The notes under the pieces are model-generated. The model had not been told where the DNA came from. It saw only the letters and a program-made list of their open reading frames with translations, and searched no databases. The position numbers and the translations under genes were made by a program. Positions 52,548-61,800 of a stretch of DNA of 64,000 bases are shown here, piece after piece. The stretch is from Planctomycetota bacterium (GTDB taxonomy: Bacteria > Planctomycetota > Phycisphaerae > UBA1845), in contig JACQFE010000019.1 in assembly GCA_016200265.1 (NCBI GenBank), positions 44,927 to 108,926 on the forward strand. Reading direction: 5' to 3'. Positions within the stretch are counted from its first letter, which is position 1; the number at the start of each line of letters is the position of its first letter.

Positions 52548-55500
52548 TTACCAGCACGGTCCTGGACAAAGCGAATCCCGGTACGATCTACCCTTGAAGG
52601 CGTCAACCGCTCCTGCGACATCCGTAACGTCAATTCGCTGGTTCGGCACGCATCCAAAAAGGTCCAGAGTCGTTAACGGCTTGGCAGTGGGGATTTGCTT
52701 GAATCCATCAACCACTGCAGCCACATCCACAATATTCGCAAATCCATCCGGTGCCCCGTTGGGTGCACCGCTGACATCACCCCACATAGGTGTTGAAATC
52801 TGAACAGCCTGTGTCAGCGAGGGGAATGCCGGTCCTCCGCAATCTGCCTGTAATCCATATGTGACAGAAGGAGCAATATCAATCCCGCTCACATAAACCA
52901 CGCCGCCCCACTCATCCGCAGTCAGCACAGCGGCTTCTGCGCGAGTGTCGACAAGATAAGCAATATTATTCGGACCGCTGGGCATTCCGACATACTTGGC
53001 CACTCCGCCCAAACAAGAGGGTGCAACCAGAATCGACATTGCAATACCGGGCGATGAGCTTTGAGGAGTAATTGCCAGGTATCGAGGACCGGTTGTTGAA
53101 ACGATTGGGGCAAGGCAACCGCACGAGTCAGCGCCCTCATTACAATTTGCAGGGTTTCCGCACGGGTTGCCCAGACTGACACACCCGGCGGAAGCATCGC
53201 ACACTTCCGGGCCATTGCAGAAAATACTGTCATCCGCGCAGAGGTTTGAATTCGGTGTGTGCACGCATCGTCCTGATGCATCACATGAATCAACTGTGCA
53301 GGCAATGCCGTCATCGCATTGGGAGTCGTTCGCGCACTCTGTGGGGAAGTTCAACTGGGCGTATCGACCGATGTCCGCGGCGCCCTGGTCGTTGCCGCCG
53401 GCGGTGAGCCATCCGATCATTTCCCCTCCCGGGAAGCCCATTCGCGCCCGATGCAGAAACAGCCAAGGCTCGTTCACTGCCGTCGTGCCGAGGAACTCCG
53501 GTTCGGTGGGGGTTCCGAAGTTGATGTTCGTGCCTCTGCTGCCGTGGCACGTCACGCAGTGCGTCTGAGTTCCTCCGCCGGTGTAATTTGAACCACCCTG
53601 AACGGGGTCGCCAAGGAAAACGCCGTTCGAAGGATTGATGTAAGAATTTGAATCCACCGTGCCCAAGAGCACGAATGCAACGACGTCGTGAATGTCGTTG
53701 TCGGACAAGACGGTGGCGTAATTGTGTCCGTTCAGCACGCCCGCGCCGCCTCCGTTGCTTGGCGGCTGCTTGAGCAGGTCGAACAGCGCCGTACCGCTGA
53801 GTTGCGTGCCTCGGATACCGGAAAAACCAGTATGTTGCGGGCCTGAAGCATACTGACCCGACGCTCCCAAATAATCCCAACCGTGACACTCGTTGCACTT
53901 CCATGTCGCGCTTCCCGTGGCTCCATCAGAGACCATGTCGGGACGGTACTGCCAAAGTGGATGATCGGAGGATGGTTCAGCCACGCCGGCCTCCAGCCAC
54001 CAGGTGTCATACATGCGTCCGCCGCGAAGCCTGTCTCCGACGGCCTCGCAAACGTCAGGAATGCCGTTGCCGTTTCCATCGGTAAGTGTTCTGCAGGCGA
54101 TGTCGGCCGCATCCTCCACGCCGTTGCCATTGCAGTCGTTCACCAGAGCATGTGGAGCACAGTTGATGGTCAACGTTCCTGTTCCGACGGAGCTGTTGAA
54201 TCCGCCGACTCGAATTAATTTGCTTTCGCATGCGGTAACCGGGAACGAAATGGCCGCATCGGTGCCGCAACTGTCGTTCACGCAGGCGATCGCCGACGGA
54301 CTGGTTGGACAGCTACAGCCGTCGTACGCTGCGACCATGGAATCGAAGTTCGTTGCACCGCAGAGCGTAGCGGTTGCTGTGCCTGTACAAGTTGGCATGT
54401 AGCAATACCAGATGTCGTTGCCAAGGGGATGGCCTGCAGCGCTCACACCGCATGCCGCGCTTTCGTTCGGGCCGTCGGTCGTTGCGTCCAGAATTTCAAA
54501 ACCGAATGGCCCTTCGGCTGCCGCCTTGGCGTTGACGCAGGCATCATTGATCGGACCGACTTCCAGATGACAAGTGGCGGAACAGCCATCGCCTGATAGG
54601 GTATTTCCATCATCGCATTCCTCGCCGGGTTCGAGGATGTTGTTGCCGCAAAAGGACGTGCGGACGATTTTGTAGATGGAGCCGGCACGACTGACGATGT
54701 AGAGCTCGCCGTTGGCGTCTTCACCGAAAGAGATGATGGACTGAATCGAACCGCCCGAGGGAGTCAGTTGGGCCGTGCGATCGGTTTGTTCGGTGGGCAA
54801 ACCATTGACCATTCGCAGGGAGTGAATCTCGCCGCTGCAATAGTCGGCGTAGAAATATGTGCCGAGCATGTTCGGCAACAGGCAGCCGCGATATACGAAT
54901 CCGCCGATGACACGAGCGCAACCCTGCGCTGGATGCACATATTCAACGACGGGTTGCGTGAGTGCGGGAGCGTTGCAGGTGCAGCCGGTAAGCCCTGTGC
55001 AATGTGAAGCCTCCATGCACCGCCATCCGTAGTTTTCCCCGCCATTGCTCGTTGCGGGTTGAAAATCGATTTCTTCGTAACCCGATTGTCCGATGTCCGC
55101 GAGGTAAAGATCGCCTGTGTGGCGGTCGAGACTGAATCGCCAAGGATCGCGCACTCCAAGTGCCCAGAGTTCATCCAACGGCAGGCCCGGATTGACGAAT
55201 GGGTTTCCGCCAAAGGCATAAGTTGGTGGATTGTTCACATCGAGGCGCAGGATTTTTCCAAGCAGAGAGCCGGTGTCCTGCCCATGATTTAACGGGTCGC
55301 TGGGGCCGCCGCCGTCGCCCGTGCCCACGTATAGCGTTCCATCGGACCCGAATTGCAAGTGACCGCCATGATGATCAATGCCGTCTTGCGGAAGGTTTTC
55401 AATGATGACCTCGCTGTTGGCATCGGCGATTTCGGGGTTTGCGGTCACGCTGTACCGCGCGATGACGAGATTGCCGCTTAAGTTCGTGTAGGAGATGGAG

Positions 55501-57620
55501 AACTGTTTGCTGGTCGCATAATCAGGAGGGAATGCGAGGCTCAGCAAACCGTTTTCGCCGGTTGAACTTACATTGGAGGTGATATCCAAAAACGGCGTGG
55601 GTTGAATTGTGCCGTTGCGTGCGACTTTGATGCGTCCGCTTTGTTCGACGATGAACAGTCGAGTCGAGTCAGAAAGGGCCGCAGTCAGGTACAACGGTCG
55701 ATCCAGGCCCGTGAATGTTTCCAGCGCCGCAATGCCATAAAACTGGCACTCGTCCGGACGTCCATCGCCGTCGCAATCAACACTCGTGCCATTCTGGATA
55801 TCAATGGAGTCGGGGATCCCATTGTGATTGCAATCCGCCTGCGTGGGGGTTGGGCCGACCGTGGATGGATTCATCGCCGTGGGCGAGCCCGGACGGAACA
55901 GCCCCAGCGTGGTTGTCACGGTTTGTGGCTGGCGGTTCGCATCAAATCGGAAATTGTAGAGCGTGCCCCAGCGAAGTGCATTGGCGTTCTGGTTGGAATT
56001 GAAGTCCTGGGTCGACCATGTCACGGCGCCATTGGAGAACACGCCGTTCCAGTCCGTTCCGACAAAGGGCTCGCCGCTGTGATAGTCAACATCATGAAAA
56101 CCAATGTTCTGAACCGTCGCGGTGGGGTCGATCGGAACGGAAAACGAAACGGCCGCTCGGTTCGAGTTCATGTTCTGGATTGCATATTCGTAATGCCAAA
56201 ATCCTCCACCGATGGCGGTGGCCTTTGCGGCCATGAGGAATAATCCATCGCTAGGCACTTGGATGTTCGTTTCCACGACTTGCGGATCATTTGCTTTCCA
56301 CGCTTTGATGGCGCTTTCCTGCCTATGGGTGGAACCCGAAAGTGCGATGTTCCAAGAGCTTCCGGAACCCGAAATCGTAATGGGTCGCCACGATGCGTTG
56401 TTGTTCTGATGTCCTGCGGCGGCGTCGTCCGGAGTGACATATTGTCCTTCAACGAAGTATTGTCCTCCGCCACTTTGATTTGGATCAAGATCGGAGTTTT
56501 TTACCTGCAATCGGCGGGCGATGGTGCCGGAGTATGGGGGGTTCGCCGGCGGATACGAGAATGCGCCCGTCGAAGGATTGACCTGATACTTCGGGCCGAG
56601 GTTTGATTGCGTGCCGTTCAAGCTGGCGTTGTATGGGTCGGAACAATGTACGCCGAGATGGGACCCATCCGTCGGCACGCAATTGGAGAAGCACAAAGTC
56701 TGTGAAAGTGCGAAAAACCCATGCTTCAGCCAACTTTGTCCGACTTGCTCGAAGCGGCCGTTCTTCAGGCGGAACATGTTTCCGCCAATGACGGGATGTT
56801 GATTGGTGTTGTCATCCCAGTTGAGCCAGAAGTCGCCGATGTTGCAGGAAGTGGTTCCGACCGAGAAGGCGGAGATTCCGCCGGAACCTCCAAAGCTGGC
56901 AACTTCGTGCAAGTCGCCGACGATGACGTCGGGGCCAATGGCCGCGACAGTGTGCGGATCCGGCAGGGTCGGTGGATTCGTCGATTCATTTACTTGCGAG
57001 GCCGAATCGTTGCTTCCGATTCGAGCATCGATCACCATTCTTCCCATTGGCATTCCTGCGAGCTCCGCTTTTCCGAGTTTTGAGGCGAGAGATTTCGTGG
57101 CGGTCAGTTCGGCCGCAAGTCGCAATTGATTGGCGCCAGCGGGATGATCGATCAGGATCGAAGTGGACTCCATCGCAACATCCGTATCATGCAGAGTCGC
57201 TTGGGCTCTCCACACGCCGTCATTGCCCGTCGACAAGTGAAGATTTCCGAGAGCCACGCGGTTTTCACCTGCAATGAAAAGGATTGCGCCGCGAATTTGG
57301 AGCGAGCCGCTCACGGATTGAGTGCCATCTTCGGAATTGGTGCGTACAGTGAGGGTTCCACCCGGAAGAATACCGGTCGCTAACCTGGGGCCGCCGTCTG
57401 CCTCTGCGGAATCCGCGCGCGTGGTGACTTCCACGCCCAATTGAGCAAGGGTGACGGAATCAAATTCGACGACGACGGCGCCGCTACGGACGTTACTTGC
57501 CGTCGCTTTTTCGTTCGCGTGAATTTGTTGTTGATATTGCGCCAATGCCAAAGTAATGCACGCGAATGTGACATGTTTGAATGCTCGAACTCGTGACTGA
57601 TTCCAAATTCCCGGATACAT
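52548..57620 (-). CDS. Giant secreted propeller dehydrogenase fused to two-haem cytochrome c, dockerin-like tail
   Basis: A 1690-residue exported protein. The ATG at 57620 was chosen from GGAAGGAAG seven bases upstream. After the signal peptide and about 600 residues of beta-rich sequence comes a glucose/sorbosone dehydrogenase propeller (about 632-988; 'TRLFIVEQSGRIKVARNG', 'ENGLLSLAFPPDY', 'TLYVGTGDGGG'). A 'CGNNILEPGEECDDGN' disulfide repeat (about 990) and a pre-peptidase-like domain follow. Then come two haem motifs, CNECH (about 1242, in 'WKCNECHGWDYLG') and CVTCH (about 1357). A cysteine block and the dockerin-like tail ('IVDVAAVVDGFKQ', 'VTDVAGAVDAFKG') close it. The fusion could pass electrons from sugar oxidation directly to haem; this is inference. 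Confidence 0.88.
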   Translation of the reverse strand: MYPGIWNQSRVRAFKHVTFACITLALAQYQQQIHANEKATASNVRSGAVVVEFDSVTLAQLGVEVTTRADSAEADGGPRLATGILPGGTLTVRTNSEDGTQSVSGSLQIRGAILFIAGENRVALGNLHLSTGNDGVWRAQATLHDTDVAMESTSILIDHPAGANQLRLAAELTATKSLASKLGKAELAGMPMGRMVIDARIGSNDSASQVNESTNPPTLPDPHTVAAIGPDVIVGDLHEVASFGGSGGISAFSVGTTSCNIGDFWLNWDDNTNQHPVIGGNMFRLKNGRFEQVGQSWLKHGFFALSQTLCFSNCVPTDGSHLGVHCSDPYNASLNGTQSNLGPKYQVNPSTGAFSYPPANPPYSGTIARRLQVKNSDLDPNQSGGGQYFVEGQYVTPDDAAAGHQNNNASWRPITISGSGSSWNIALSGSTHRQESAIKAWKANDPQVVETNIQVPSDGLFLMAAKATAIGGGFWHYEYAIQNMNSNRAAVSFSVPIDPTATVQNIGFHDVDYHSGEPFVGTDWNGVFSNGAVTWSTQDFNSNQNANALRWGTLYNFRFDANRQPQTVTTTLGLFRPGSPTAMNPSTVGPTPTQADCNHNGIPDSIDIQNGTSVDCDGDGRPDECQFYGIAALETFTGLDRPLYLTAALSDSTRLFIVEQSGRIKVARNGTIQPTPFLDITSNVSSTGENGLLSLAFPPDYATSKQFSISYTNLSGNLVIARYSVTANPEIADANSEVIIENLPQDGIDHHGGHLQFGSDGTLYVGTGDGGGPSDPLNHGQDTGSLLGKILRLDVNNPPTYAFGGNPFVNPGLPLDELWALGVRDPWRFSLDRHTGDLYLADIGQSGYEEIDFQPATSNGGENYGWRCMEASHCTGLTGCTCNAPALTQPVVEYVHPAQGCARVIGGFVYRGCLLPNMLGTYFYADYCSGEIHSLRMVNGLPTEQTDRTAQLTPSGGSIQSIISFGEDANGELYIVSRAGSIYKIVRTSFCGNNILEPGEECDDGNTLSGDGCSATCHLEVGPINDACVNAKAAAEGPFGFEILDATTDGPNESAACGVSAAGHPLGNDIWYCYMPTCTGTATATLCGATNFDSMVAAYDGCSCPTSPSAIACVNDSCGTDAAISFPVTACESKLIRVGGFNSSVGTGTLTINCAPHALVNDCNGNGVEDAADIACRTLTDGNGNGIPDVCEAVGDRLRGGRMYDTWWLEAGVAEPSSDHPLWQYRPDMVSDGATGSATWKCNECHGWDYLGASGQYASGPQHTGFSGIRGTQLSGTALFDLLKQPPSNGGGAGVLNGHNYATVLSDNDIHDVVAFVLLGTVDSNSYINPSNGVFLGDPVQGGSNYTGGGTQTHCVTCHGSRGTNINFGTPTEPEFLGTTAVNEPWLFLHRARMGFPGGEMIGWLTAGGNDQGAADIGRYAQLNFPTECANDSQCDDGIACTVDSCDASGRCVHTPNSNLCADDSIFCNGPEVCDASAGCVSLGNPCGNPANCNEGADSCGCLAPIVSTTGPRYLAITPQSSSPGIAMSILVAPSCLGGVAKYVGMPSGPNNIAYLVDTRAEAAVLTADEWGGVVYVSGIDIAPSVTYGLQADCGGPAFPSLTQAVQISTPMWGDVSGAPNGAPDGFANIVDVAAVVDGFKQIPTAKPLTTLDLFGCVPNQRIDVTDVAGAVDAFKGRSYRDSLCPGPCW

Positions 57621-58234
57621 CGGATGTCTTCCTTCCATAAGTGTTGAATTCAAACCAAGGACTCATCCATCGCTCACGGCGCTTCGACTTCGACAATCAT
57701 GTACGAACGGTGTCGCAAAGGTTCCGCTCCATTCAAATCTGATGCGATGCACGTACCCTGATATTGAAAACCCCCTTCAGGCCGAGATTGATTCTACCTT
57801 GCGAGCCATCGTCAAGACCAGTTCCATGTGAGATCATTTCCGGGATTTCCTGAGCGACTGATGATGGGTCGTTGCAAAATACAAAACTCGATGACTTTCG
57901 ATCAAGGTCGTGCAATGCAATGGCCAAGCGAGGGCTTCAGCATCAAGGAGAACGCGCAGAATTTCCAAAATTCATTTCGAGTCCGGTTAACGAGCGTACA
58001 TTTTCGCCATTTGTACGAATTTGTGTTTTGGTTTTGTTCGCTGCCGATTTCATGCGATGCACCGCTGCGACAAACTCGACCGAGCGGAAAGTTCGAAAAC
58101 CTGTTTGCTCCACATACCCTTGCGATTCCCGACTCGATTACAGTGGCGCTTATAGTCCTTGCTAAAACGGGCATTATTTACTGCGATAAGCTACGAAGAA
58201 AGGGTGCTTTGCCCGTGAAAAATGGAAAAATATA

Positions 58235-58264
58235 TTGACGTGTCGGTTGCAGAACTGGTAATAT
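58235..58264 (+). promoter_or_regulatory. Sigma70-like promoter
   Basis: TTGACG (58235-58240), an 18-base spacer and TAATAT (58259-58264) match the housekeeping consensus well. It would drive the small frame at 58292 and perhaps the giant gene at 58827. Confidence 0.55.
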
Positions 58265-58291
58265 CGGCCCCGCTGGAGTAGTGCTCGAATC

Positions 58292-58450
58292 ATGTTTCCG
58301 CCGTTTCAATGGCGTAACTCGAATCGCGATGATTCGGTTCGACGAAGTGCAGAAGTCGTTGCGGTGGCGGGAGTCGTGTTGATTTTGTTGATCGCAGGAG
58401 TGGGTCTTCGGTTTCGTGGAGAGGGAAAGGGCGACCTTTCTAACTTGTAA
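58292..58450 (+). CDS. Possible small single-pass membrane protein
   Basis: A 52-codon frame reading a basic, Asp/Arg-rich N-terminus and then a hydrophobic stretch, 'VVAVAGVVLILLIAGVGL' (about residues 22-39), with a basic tail. GGAG lies 14 bases upstream, further than ideal. It begins 28 bases after a good promoter. Too short to confirm; its relation to the giant gene downstream is unknown. Confidence 0.35.
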   Translation: MFPPFQWRNSNRDDSVRRSAEVVAVAGVVLILLIAGVGLRFRGEGKGDLSNL

Positions 58451-58826
58451 AGTGGTCAAATTTCTTGGTTTTTCTGGGCGGTCGTAGGCAAATGGAAACA
58501 GCGTTGAAGCGTTCAACGAATGAAACGGCGTCCTCGCACTGCCTGCGTTTCGCCAGTGGGTTCTCCTCTCTCAAGACAAATCACGTTCGCGCATTGTCGG
58601 GATCAGTAGCGGCGTTTAATCCCCAGCGTAGGGGAGTTTCGTATCGGGCGAGCGGAGAGCTTGCTTCATACGGCCGGAAACGGATAAGCGTAGAGTTTGG
58701 GACGAGCGGTGAAACGGGCTTCGATTCGCGCAAATTGAATGCGGTAAATCGAAATCACCAGTCGAAGAAAGCGTCACTCTTCGTCGAGGGAATTGGACAA
58801 ATCCCAGTGGGTGGAGGTAACGAAAA

Positions 58827-61800
58827 ATGAAGGCAAAGAGCATGGGTGGATGGCGTCCGGTCGTGGGCGTCCTCGCGATTGGGTGTTTCACGGTTGCCGT
58901 GAGTTTGCGGCTGGAGGGCGCACCGATGCCCAAACAGACGCGGACTGCGACTGACCAGGCCAAGCCCAGTACACTGCGCGATGGCACTGCGCGCGTGGAA
59001 GATCGACTGGTAAATCCTGATCTTCCCACACGATCACAAGTTCTTTTCAACAACATGGGAACAATGGCCGGTGATTATCCCGCCGCCACGCCGATCATCG
59101 TCAACTATCTCGACGATGAAGGAACCCGCGGTCGCCAGATGGGATTGTTCACGGGTCCGATGCCCAAGATCGTGGGATCCGGCGAGCAGGCCGTGGCCAA
59201 CATTCCCGGCGCTCGTCACTGCGTCGGCGGAGGGAATGCCGGCGGCGTTTGCTCGAATGATGCCGCTTGCCCCGGTGTTGCCGATGGTACTTGCACGGCG
59301 GGTCATTGTGTCGGTGGATTGAGTCCAGGGGTCGCCTGTGTGCTTGCTGAGGACTGTCTGGGAAGCCACTGCGGTTGCTCGTTTGCGATCGATTGCGAAG
59401 ATGGCAATCCCTGCACGAACGATCGATGCTCGCTGGCGAATGGTCAGCCGGCCGGCAGCGGCAAGTGCGTTTACACGTTCGTTCAATCAGGTGTGGACCA
59501 ACCCTACGCAGTCGATTGCAGAATTGGATCTCTCTGTGGTGGGTGCGATGACGGAATCGCGTGCAACGGTAAAGAGACCTGCAACGGTGCCGGCGCGTGC
59601 GTGTCCAGCGGAGCCCTTGCCTGCGGCGGCGGATCCGTTTGCAATGAGAACGGTCGTTGCAGCGACGGCAAGTATTGCACGATTGATGCCGATTGCGCCA
59701 GCGGCACCTGCAATCACTGCCAGACTACTTGCACGACCAACGCAAACTGCGACGACGGACTCTTGTGCAATGGTGCGGAAACCTGCGTGGCGGGTAAGTG
59801 CACTCTCGGTACACCGCCCTGCGGCCCGGGCGGAACCTGCTATGAGAAGAAGTGTTCTGCCGTGGCGAACAACCCCTGGGGCTGCTCAGTCACCTCTGAT
59901 TGTCGTACCGGCACGACTTGCACGGTTGCGGGCCCTGCCTGTTTGCCGGGTCGCTGCTGCGACAACGCCACGCAGCCGAACTGCTCCCGACGTGCTCTAA
60001 ACATAACGGTTCAGGGCAATGGCTCTTGCAATTCAACAGGTGGGAAGTGGTTCGCGGGCGACAAGGGGACCACCTCTTCGCTCGCCGGTCCGAGCAGCTT
60101 TGACTTGACTTGCCCTGCGTCCAACGACGCAACCTTGCCAGGCGGCGTTCCGGGACTGCACTGTCCGAAATATGGCGATGGTATTGCTCCACAGAATTCC
60201 GGACCGCTCATCGGTCCGATCTCTGATTCCCGCCTGAACGTCGCTCCGTTTGGTTCCGCTTTGAACAAACTGGGTGATGACTATCAGATGACGGACAGCA
60301 GCAACATTCTGGTCGATGAGTTGCACTTCATCGGCGGCGCCTTCGTTCAGGAACGAATCTCGTTTGAAATGTATGACTTCAGTGGAAATTTCATTGAAGA
60401 CACATTTATTATCATGAACACGAATCTTCTCGCGATGCAGACGATTCTGTTCCAGCCGGCAATTGAAATTCCTCCCCATGGCTACATTGTGATGACGGTG
60501 GCCAGCTCGTTCGCCCCGAACACGCGAATTTTCTGGGCATCGACGGACTCTGGTGCGGTGGATACCGGCAGCAACGATGCGAACTTGTTGTGGATCAATG
60601 GCGGTCCGGCGGCAAATCCGTTGTCGGCGCCGAATAAAAATCTGACGCTGGAATTGGTTGGACGCAAGACGACGGCATCGTCCGGCGCGTGCTGCCTTAC
60701 AAATCCGGGTCCGACGCAAGCATGCGATAACGGCGTGGCCCCGTGGGTTTGTGAAGGCTTGGGCGGCATTTATCTTGGCAACGCACAACAGTGCGCGGCC
60801 TGCTCTGGCGGCGTCAACACGGGAAACAACTGCCGTCGGTGCTCGGTCACGACGGGCCAGTCCTGCGATCGCAACAGCGATTGTCCGGGCGGCGAAACCT
60901 GCGTTGCGAACAACGTTGCATGCCCCGGCGGAACGTGCGTTTCTTCGGCATCCTGCAACAACGGCGCTTGCTGCGTGAATAAGTGCGTCGGCGGCGGAAA
61001 CGACGGCCTGGCTTGTGCGACAAATGCAAATTGCCCCGGCGGTGCTTGCCGCGGAGTTTGCTCAGAGTCGACGCCGGGTTCTTGCACGGGAACGTTCCAG
61101 GGCTTTGGCACCACCTGCGACGTGGACAATGGGTATGGCGGAACGGGTGATCAACAAAGCTGCTGCCCGCAGCCGGTGGCTACTGGCGGCGACAATTGCA
61201 GCGATGCAGTCGTTCAAGCTATCCATCTGCCGGCCCCGGGTTCTGACCCGGTGGTTGTCACCATCACCGGTAGCAACCTGGCGGCATCGAGTACAGTGCA
61301 AAATCCGGATTCTTGCATCACGCTGTTTCAGCCGTCGCCCGATCCGGAACAGGACGTCGGCTGGTGGGAGGCGTTCAGCATTGATGCGTGTGCGTATGTG
61401 CGCGTGGATACCTGCTGCACCGGTTCTGGGTCGAACATCTTAAGGCCGGCGTGGGGTCTGTTGTTCCCCGATTGCCCATGTGGCGCGTTGATCAACGATA
61501 CGCCCAATCCGAACAGCCCGCTGTTCAACAATGGACCGGAACCGTCATTTAACCGCGGTGGTCCGTATTGCCCGAACGACAACATTTGGTTCTGGTTCGG
61601 TCCGTTGACCGCCGGAACTTATTACTACCCGGTTTACTCAGCGCTTCTTGGTTATCACGGCACGTATCAGTTGCACATCACTGCCCAACCGTGTCCGACG
61701 GCCGCATGCTGCAGCAACAAGTGCATCGGCGGTGCGAATAATGGCAACACGTGTTCGGACAATGCTGGATGCCCAGGCGGACTCTGTCAGGGCTCTTGTG

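Larger units (their letters stand above)
57621..58826. other. 1.2-kb region between divergent giant genes
   Basis: It separates the minus-strand propeller-cytochrome gene from the plus-strand cysteine-rich gene. It is AT-richer than its flanks. A promoter (58235-58264) and a small membrane-protein frame (58292-58450) are the best features. A 112-codon frame (58492-58830) ending in the start of the next gene has weak codon bias and is not accepted. The first 600 bases show nothing clear. Confidence 0.5.

Noticed and set aside
48948..57620. Regular cysteine repeats considered as a CRISPR-like or DNA tandem array
   Set aside because: The regularity is at protein level within open frames; spacing and sequence vary at DNA level.
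58492..58830. 112-codon plus-strand frame whose stop overlaps the start of the giant gene
   Set aside because: The overlap looks like coupling, but the codon bias is weak, there is no good ribosome binding site, and the product has no recognisable feature.
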